Below, piece by piece: positions 57,330-64,000 of a DNA stretch of 64,000 nt (its first letter is position 1; the number at the start of each line of letters is the position of its first letter). Source of the DNA: Nereocystis luetkeana. Its lineage: Eukaryota > Sar > Phaeophyceae > Laminariales > Laminariaceae. The notes below the pieces were generated by a model. The model ran no database searches, had not been told where the DNA came from, and saw nothing but the letters and a program-made list of their open reading frames with translations. The position numbers and the translations under genes were made by a program. The stretch covers positions 1,426,001-1,490,000 of the forward strand of contig JARUPZ010000025.1 in assembly GCA_031213475.1 (NCBI GenBank), written 5' to 3'.

Positions 57330-57710
57330 GTGGTAATGAAGCGCGATCTCAGTAATACGTTTTGGTCCTGCTTTGTATGAGGTTGAAAGCCCGGTAGTTA
57401 CCTGGGTTCAGGCGCTGGGATCGTATTTGTAGTGCTTGGAAGGCGTATCTAAGGTGGAAAGCCTGGGGTTTTAGGCACGAGCGTGGTTTCAGTCTTCGTC
57501 GTGCATGGAATAATAAAAGCTGCTCTTCTTCTATCTATAAGCAACCAACAAACGTGAGTACCAACGAGTACCGACTTAGTGAGCATATCTGTCCAGGGAT
57601 ACAAAGTGTCCGATGCTCTGACCATAACAAATACCTGCAGTAGACATATATATATATGCGATGCATCATGCTGGGCGAATGTAGATTATTCTGTATTTTG
57701 CTGAATCTAT
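57330..57710 (+). repeat. Split fragment of the U-unit start
   Basis: 57330-57360 (tggtggtaatgaagcgcgat) and 57625-57710 (atacctgcagtagacat...gcgatgcatcatgctgggcg) match consecutive blocks of U at 19843-19925 and 21951-22045. About 265 bp of unrelated sequence separates them, perhaps an insertion. Confidence 0.65.
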
Positions 57711-58239
57711 ATACAATAGGTGGGCCAAGCGTCTACTAAAAACATACATAGAGTATTTGGCAGCTGGTGTGTACAAGACAGACAACTAAAACTCTCGATC
57801 CCTCCCCGTTGGCTAAAAATAAAACGTTTTGAATGTTTCGACAAAGAGCGTAGGACGCCGCAGCCAACCTCTCGTCCCTTGGACCACCGGTCCCTAGGAT
57901 GCCTTCGAGGCTATCATTTACCCTCGTTGGCCTTACCCGTTACGAAACTAGTAGACCGTGCGTTTAAAATATGTCGAGATCGAAGGTCGATCGTCGCCTT
58001 ACTGCTGGTGTGCGAGCTGCAAGCCGTGTCTGTCTTTAGGTTGTTCGTGTGCGGCGTGATTTAGCGTGGTTGACGTTATTACAACAATTTCATTGGATGA
58101 TGGCTCGCGTCGTTCGTGGTATTTTAGTGGTTTAAATAGAGAGATAGCCGGCGTCAACAACCCCGTGGTATTACAGACTTGCCATGCGTCTTTTTTGCAC
58201 GAGAAAACACATGGGCCGGCCCGTGGTTCCACCACGTCA
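57711..58239. other. No gene recognised
   Basis: A 114-codon + strand frame (57720-58064) has no known domain. Nothing else noted. Confidence 0.3.
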
Positions 58240-58620
58240 AATCCCCGCGCCGGCCCACGGAGAGGCCCGTGTCTCATGGGCTACAGGCCAATGTCGTAGG
58301 TCCGGCCAGGCCGGACCAGGCCGGACCGAACAAGTTTGAGATTGAAATTGGTTGGACCGGGTCGTGTCGGGTCATGAATGTTTGAAAATATGACCGGCTG
58401 CGCCGGGCCGCGGACAGTTATCGGGAAGAAGTGTGGGCCGTGCCGGGAGACGCACCATGGCCGTGTCGGGAGACGCACCATTATAGATAAGAAATTGAGA
58501 GGGGGGGGTGGGCCGCGGCCCATCGTATTAATGAACTATGCACCGGGCAGGGTTGGACCGGGCCGGGCCGGCAAACCCGGCCCACGGTTGCGCCGGGCCC
58601 AAGAAAAACCCTTAAAGAAG
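58240..58620. repeat. Degenerate 'gggccgggcc' word array
   Basis: Repeated words ggccggcccgtgg, ggccggaccagg, gggtcgtgtcggg, ccgggccgcgg, plus a direct repeat 'gccgtgccgggagacgcacca' / 'gccgtgtcgggagacgcacca' (58438-58481). GC-rich and full of short palindromes. No protein called. Confidence 0.7.
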
Positions 58621-60430
58621 AGCAAGCTCCGTGGGCGAGGCAACACACACAGATAGTAGATCAAAACGCGGTGAAGAGAGTAGACAGTGCGATGCCCTCA
58701 TGCCATCGCACTAGTTACGATAAGCGTAGCATGCACACGCCGGAGAACCGGACACAGCTGTGATTAGAAAAAAAACGAAAGGCACAGCAGTGCGTGGAAA
58801 AAAATAAATGACAAAAAAATACAAAAAACTTCTTCGTATAAAACAAAGAACAAGTTATCGAAAAGGAGAAAACTACGTACCATGTACCTGTGAAACAAAA
58901 CAAGAACAAAACTACCACTGCGAAAACGACTACGGTACGAACATGTAGAGCGAAAAGCAAAACCATATTGAGAGCAAAAAAAACACAAAGATAACTACAT
59001 ATATTGAAAATAAAACATGGAAACACCGAATAGGAGAAACCTACGTACGTACCGGGTACGATGGTACCTACCTGTAAAACAAAAACCAAAAGTATTATTT
59101 CAATGCAAACAACAATGCGAATACTACTGTAGCATAGAAAAGTCAAAGAGAGAAAGAAACTACGCCCAACCCGAGGCAAGTTGGATAGCCGACGATGGAA
59201 GGAAGGTACAGCAGTACTACTGTAGTACCCCCAAGAATCGGAGCGGACCTATTTCTGTAAAGCATACCACGTATTGCACGCGCCCTACAGTTTGTTTTCT
59301 TTGACATGCTTTAAACTTGCCGTGGATCGGGGAGTGCGCCAACGCACATCCTCTTCCCTGTGTCGTTAGTTACCTCTGTCACGGCAGTTCCATATAGTAG
59401 ACTAGTCCCCCCTCATTTTCTCCATGCTTCGAGGTATACTCCTACCTTCGAATGGAAAAATCTCGTACCCTACTCATTTAAAACTAAAAAAACGATTTGG
59501 CTGTATAGGCTATAATATATAAACTATCATCTCGACACATATTCATACATAAATAATCGGCGTCTGTGCCATCTCTGTCTCAAATTGGTCACCGACCCGA
59601 ATGTCATCCTGAATTGCAACACTCAGTTCTGGTTGCACTCAGTTCTGGTCGGAGTACATGTCTGTTGTCTGGTTCGGGGCCGAAGGCTTACTTCGGTTTC
59701 CATGTGTTTCATTCACACAGGTAGGTACAAAAACCGAGGGCAAGCTGTTGCACGCTGAAAAACGAAAACTACAGTATCCACGACTTACTTGTGTTGTCTG
59801 CGGTCAAAGTCAATTATCACAGTGAATGCCACAGCCCCGGCGATAGGGGATTTGGGGAGGTTTCTCATCAACTCAGCGTCGAGCCTGATTCAGCAACTAG
59901 ACTCTGGGTCGCGTCAAGGTTTGTCGTTCTTGACCAACAAGTGACTAGCCTCAGTTTCAATGTTTCCATCCTGATAGTCATATCGGCACAGCCCGGTACA
60001 GGCCGGTAAAGCAAAACGACACCCATCACTGCCGCCCATTGCTGTCGGGGCCCGCGTGTACCACCGAACGCCACAATCGCGATGGTGAGTTGTGAAGGCA
60101 AAGGGTTCCTAACCGCGATTGACAATCTGCATTTCTACACGCCCATCTGAGAAGCGTCATTTTTTTGTGTTTGTTTTGTTTGGGATGAATGGGCCTGCTT
60201 CAGACATCGCGAAATTATATACCGGCCGGTGCAAATACCGGAGCAATCACCTGGTACACAGGCCTTCGCCTCGCCTGACTAAAAAAAGCTTGGGTCCGTG
60301 CTAAGGATGAGTCTCGGACCCGCTGTACTGTTGGTACAAGTAGGCCGATAGACTCTTGCTTACCAGGTATCATACAACAAGACGTGAGGAGTGTACGGCG
60401 GTAGACCTCTACGACTGATTGCGGCCGACT
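58621..60430. other. Unassigned DNA, A-rich to 59020
   Basis: 58740-59020 is A-rich with short phrases. TACCGGGTA lies at 59050-59058. From 59800 to 60100, phrases such as 'gcaactagactctgggtcgc' resemble 33020-33045, suggesting an unnamed repeat. No gene is supported. Confidence 0.3.
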
Positions 60431-60436
60431 TTCAGT

Positions 60437-60660
60437 ACCGGAGGCGTTCTACGATAATAGAGGTTAACCCTAAACTTTCTGAGGCTCCTCATTCATAGAG
60501 CTCCGTACGTACCTCATCCGAAAACCGACTTCAGCAAAAATCAAAATGCATCGCGGCGAATAATCCCATGGCCCCGAGTCTACAAAACGTTGCTTTTTTA
60601 TTTCAAAATCAAGATTTGACATTCCGACAACTTGGGATCAAGGAACCCCGTCATTCAAAA
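60437..60660 (+). repeat. 215-bp dispersed repeat, uninterrupted copy
   Basis: It aligns along its whole length with 34164-34382 (gaggcgttctacg, gcatcgcggcgaataatc, gacattccgac, caaggaaccccgtc) and serves as the empty-site reference for the split copy at 38560-39098. Confidence 0.8.
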
Positions 60661-61303
60661 CCAAAATAGCGGTATACTCACTCACCACGATACGGACCCT
60701 CTGCACGGCATCCGTTATCCACGAAAGATCCTTAATAATGGTGTCACTGGGACCCGCGTGCAAAGCAACCCCTCCGAACGCTATGATATAAACAGGTTCG
60801 AGTAGTATTGTTCCAGGAAGTAAGTTAAGTGTGGAACTGACCAATCAATGCCTGTCTTGAAGACACCGTGACATATACCCCCTTTCCCGTGAGTGTGGGA
60901 GTTCCAGCGTGACGGCGTCAACTACACAGTCTTGAGAGGTCGTTTACGAACGCCTGTCCCTGACTTATTAAGGTGGGTGGTATATATAGGCACGAGATAG
61001 ATATATGGTTAGACACGCCTGTTCCACGTTCACAAATCATCAAATAAATCCTCTGCTCTTCGCCTGCTTTTCGATGTCTACTTCCTGATTCACCGGAGGC
61101 TTACCCTGGACTAAACACCACACAAAATCAGGACTTACGTGCTTCGTCTGATAGGTGGCTCCAAGTAAGTCGTGTCACAATCTGCTCCGCGGCAAAAAAA
61201 TCGGGAGATATACGTCTGTTCCATGAACGCGCATTCTCCCCTCCGTTACGGCGCTGCGCACGCATGCCTCCTCGTTAATCATGCACCTTGCCCTCCTCAT
61301 CAG
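60661..61303. other. Upstream/intronic DNA before the sulfotransferase exon
   Basis: No exon is recognised. The 30 bp before 61304 form a pyrimidine-rich acceptor context (ccttgccctcctcatcag). Confidence 0.4.
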
Positions 61304-61414
61304 GAAACCGTTCATAACGATCTGGTCGACAATTTCGAAACGAGGGAGGATGATGTCTTCGTCTGCACCTACATTAAGTCGGGCACTACGTGGACCCAGC
61401 AGATCGTTGCCCTT
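61304..61414 (+). CDS. Sulfotransferase, exon with PAPS-binding loop (partial gene)
   Basis: An exon of 37 codons lies between an AG acceptor (61302-61303) and a strong GTGAGT donor (61415-61420), phase 0 at both ends. It encodes EDDVFVCTYIKSGTTWTQQI, the family's N-terminal core. The 5'-phosphosulfate-binding loop normally reads YPKSGTTW; here Ile replaces Pro, while Lys, Ser, Gly and Trp are kept. The enzyme class transfers sulfate from PAPS in the cytosol; the substrate is unknown. Downstream exons are not seen in the next 2.6 kb, which is filled with a MITE and a TIR element, so introns are large or the copy is broken. Confidence 0.8.
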
Positions 61415-61552
61415 GTGAGTTTCCAGCACTAACTACTGTTGTCGCCTAATCATGCACGCTGCGATAGAGGACGCATAGTACGATAGTCGCGGGTGGTTCT
61501 GCATGTATGTAATGTGTATGAACCTCCTCACTTCGGGAATTTCATACATTAA

Positions 61553-61641
61553 CCCTTTTAGAACCGCAGTCCCGTTCTGGGGACAAACCACTCAAATTTC
61601 AAGTAGTTTTGTCCCCAAACGGGACTGCGGTTCTAAAGGGG
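61553..61641. mobile_element. Palindromic piggyBac-like MITE, intact copy 2
   Basis: An 89-bp palindrome flanked by TTAA (61549-61552 and 61642-61645), with arms 'ccctttta' + 'gaaccgcagtcccgtt'. It lies 138 bp downstream of the sulfotransferase exon, within the presumed intron. Closest to 34058-34145. Confidence 0.88.
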
Positions 61642-61687
61642 TTAAGTGAGTCGTTAGGGAGTCACACACCAGAAGACGTTTGATGAA

Positions 61688-62556
61688 GGGTTTTTGCCAA
61701 AATCAGGTATACCTGGCCACTTTTCGGCCAAAATCAGTTACATCCTATAAACAAGTACGAAACACACGCCAGGAGCCCTGCTCTTGGCCAGGCTGACAGT
61801 GTAACTGATTTTGGCTCGAAAAGGCCAAGGTGTACCTGTGTTTTTCTACTCTGTCTAGCTTTTAACTGATTTTGGCCAACTTTGAACTAACCAGAGAGAC
61901 CCTACGTACCCTATGTTGTTTCTCTCCGTATGCGTCTGCCCTCCCTCTGTTGAAATTGTTCTCTATTATTATTAGCGTATAAACCCTGTACTCGTACGTT
62001 GTACGTGAAAGTACGTATTTACATAATATATATGCGCATCCATACCCTGGTTTCACATTATTTCTTCTTTGGGGTGACGTGCTCCAGTTATTGAATAGTT
62101 GTTGTGATGTGTCCTGCTGTCCTGCTGTGTGTTGTTTTTACAACACCAAGGTCGTTGCCCGCCCTCTGCACCACCCCGCGTCGAGGTGGTCTCAGGTTTG
62201 GTACGGCAAGATAGTTTCGTGCCGAGCAGGCGGTTCCGCGAGGACGGTCTTCTAGAGGATTTAGAGCTGCCAACGGGGGGGGGCGCCAGAGTAAATACTC
62301 TTGTTGGCGCCCCCGCCGTCGCAAAACAAACGACACGAAGTGTGACTCTCTGCAGGTCCAAGTGAAGCCCGTGATATTTACACTCTCAAGAAAACTAAAC
62401 AATTTAAATTTTGGAGGCCATGTGGCACGCTTCATTTTTTACCCGACTTTCATGGACACAACACCGCTCAAGGCGCGCGTTTTTCACTTGGTTTTAATAT
62501 GTACCTGATTTTGGCTCAAACGGATCAGGTATAACTGATTTTGGCATTTTTTGCCC
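61688..62556 (+). mobile_element. ~0.9-kb TIR element, copy 2
   Basis: Ends gggtttttgccaaaatcagg and, inverted, gggcaaaaaatgccaaaatc. Flanks tttgatgaa / gttgataaa agree at 7 of 9 positions, a possible 9-bp target duplication. Internal repeats of 'aactgattttggc' occur near both ends. Same family as 53062-53973. Confidence 0.75.
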
Positions 62557-62639
62557 GTTGATAAAACATGGTAGGCTCTTTTGAAGCTACACGAGGAACT
62601 TGATTCCACGGCCTACTTGCTAACGAAGAATATCGTTCC

Positions 62640-62940
62640 ACACAATAGGATAAGGCATGCCTTGTTTGGTACAAGCCACATGCCTGATTGGGCACGAGGC
62701 ATGCCCTTTTGGGTAAAAGGAATGCCTCATTGGCTAAACGGCATGTTTTATTGGGTATGCGCCGCATGCCTTATTCGGTATAATTAAGCCTCATGAATTA
62801 TTGGGTATGAGGCACGCCTTAATTGATGTAAGCCGCATGCCTTGTCGGGTAAATATAACACGGTATAAGGCACGCCTTATTGGGCATGAGGCACGTCTTA
62901 TTGGGTACAGGCACTAAGGCGCGCCTCATTGGGTTGTTCC
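62640..62940. repeat. Minisatellite with palindromic GGCATGCC core
   Basis: About 12-13 imperfect ~20-25-bp units of 'ggcatgccttattgggta'. Variants include ggcacgcctt and ggaatgcctc. The unit core is self-complementary, so the two strands read alike. Confidence 0.8.
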
Positions 62941-62944
62941 TTGG

Positions 62945-63300
62945 CTAAGGAAATCCGTCAGTCAACATAAACATCTCGACCACGCTACTCGTAGCCCGAA
63001 AGCTTTTGAGCAGAACGTTTTACGCCCCCCCCGCCCCCCCCCCCCCCCCCCTCGCCGCGCGCTATCCCAACTCTCGTTAGAGGTGCACCTGATCATTTTT
63101 GGGGTTCCCTCCTGGTTTGAGCGGCTCTCTATCCTTATAAAAAAAGCTTACATTCTAACACCGACCTGGTCCAAACGAGAAGACGCCATCTACGGTGGTA
63201 AGGGTTGCGACGCCTGTTTTTGTTCTTGGGCTCCTCGCTTTCTTCCGAGGAGACTTTTCACCTCCTATATTAACTTTTAGTTTGGCCTGTGGCCACAACT
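62945..63300. other. No gene recognised; long C-run
   Basis: A C-run of about 25-30 bp (63025-63051) precedes mixed sequence with no known motif. Confidence 0.4.
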
Positions 63301-63720
63301 AGGCACGCCTGATATATTGATATCACAGTCAGGTACTACTGAAATCAAGCAAGAAACGCGCGCCACGAGCGGTGTTTTGTCCATGATTTGTTTTTGAAAA
63401 TATATATGCGCGCCGACTTATCATCAAGCGGGTGCCTCCAGAATGTGAATTGCTTTGTTTGCGCTCTACCTGGTAGGGTATAGGTTCCATGGATTCCACT
63501 TGGGCCGGCAGAGTCACCAGACCTCGTTGATTCGCCTCGACGGGAGCGCCAAGAAAATTTATTCTGACGCCCCTCCCAGCCAGGTTGACAGCTTGGACGT
63601 TTCTCGACCATCCTCGCTGTGAGCCCCCTGCTCGGCACGGAATTATCTTGCCGTACCAAACCTGAGACCACCTCGACGCGGGGCAGTGCAGACTGCCGTC
63701 TGTGTCCATCGTACTCGTAC
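63300..63720 (-). repeat. ~0.9-kb TIR element, reversed 5' fragment
   Basis: The - strand phrases 'cgtcgaggtggtctcagg' and 'ggtacggcaagata' (about 63645-63685) match the middle of the elements at 53.1 and 61.7 kb. Homology weakens toward 63300. TACCTGGTA occurs at 63477-63485. Confidence 0.6.
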
Positions 63721-64000
63721 GTGGTGTATGACTCCCGTGACCATAAAAAACGACGAAGTACACATCACAACATCTGATAGCTGGCAGCTGCAGCATATCA
63801 TACACCCCAAAAAAATAAGAAAAAGTGAAATCAGCGTACGTATGTCTGTATACATACGTTCGTACGTACGTACGTACGTACTTACGAGTACAAAGGATTT
63901 ACACATCGTCAATATTTTCGAACGAGGGACCGCAGTCGCATACGCATAAACGTATACACAGAGAGAAAACAGTGAACGTATGGCCTCTTCGATTGGTCCA

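Overview
This window is eukaryotic. It is an intron-bearing, repeat-dominated stretch with no operons, no bacterial-type genes and no CRISPR. The mixture of two copia-type LTR retrotransposons, several non-LTR (LINE) families, a tRNA-derived SINE, short palindromic DNA-transposon derivatives and two sulfotransferase exons would fit a large algal or stramenopile genome, for example a brown alga. That taxonomic guess is inference only; nothing in the sequence proves it.

Layout. 1-1.6 kb: the last exon of a cytosolic-type sulfotransferase (+). 3.7-10.4 kb: a complete copia element on the - strand, with 258-bp LTRs, TSD AGACC and a gag-pol damaged by two in-frame TAG codons and frameshifts. 10.4-18.5 kb: mostly unrecognised DNA with tandem repeats, three copies of an exon-like segment (MADRR/MAERR...), an old SINE relative and AT-rich DNA. 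18.5-19.8 kb: a decayed reverse transcriptase of a different lineage (-). 19.8-32.8 kb: a roughly 2.1-kb repeat unit present twice. The second copy is swollen by a 4.9-kb copia element (TSD AACCC) and a head-to-tail LINE dimer. 32.8-39.1 kb: a dense nest of foldback elements, SINEs, LINE 3' tails and small MITEs. 39.5-41.6 kb: a LINE-A fragment (-). 42-45 kb: low-complexity and foldback DNA. 45.2-52.9 kb: a pile of LINE-B copies, most on the - strand and joined head to tail, with a SINE and a LINE-A tail inserted. 53-64 kb: dispersed TIR elements, a minisatellite, GC-rich word arrays and one N-terminal sulfotransferase exon (+) carrying the PAPS-binding loop.

The host genes that can be supported are two partial sulfotransferase genes at opposite ends, both on the + strand. 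They may be neighbours of a once-compact tandem family separated by about 60 kb of mobile DNA. Everything else with coding signal is transposon-derived and mostly broken.

The most unusual signal is a 9-bp palindrome, TACCWGGTA, present at least 17 times where about 0.5 is expected by chance. Two clean paired comparisons between duplicated segments show it replacing a single TA, so it looks like a 7-bp insertion or a transposon excision footprint at TA sites.
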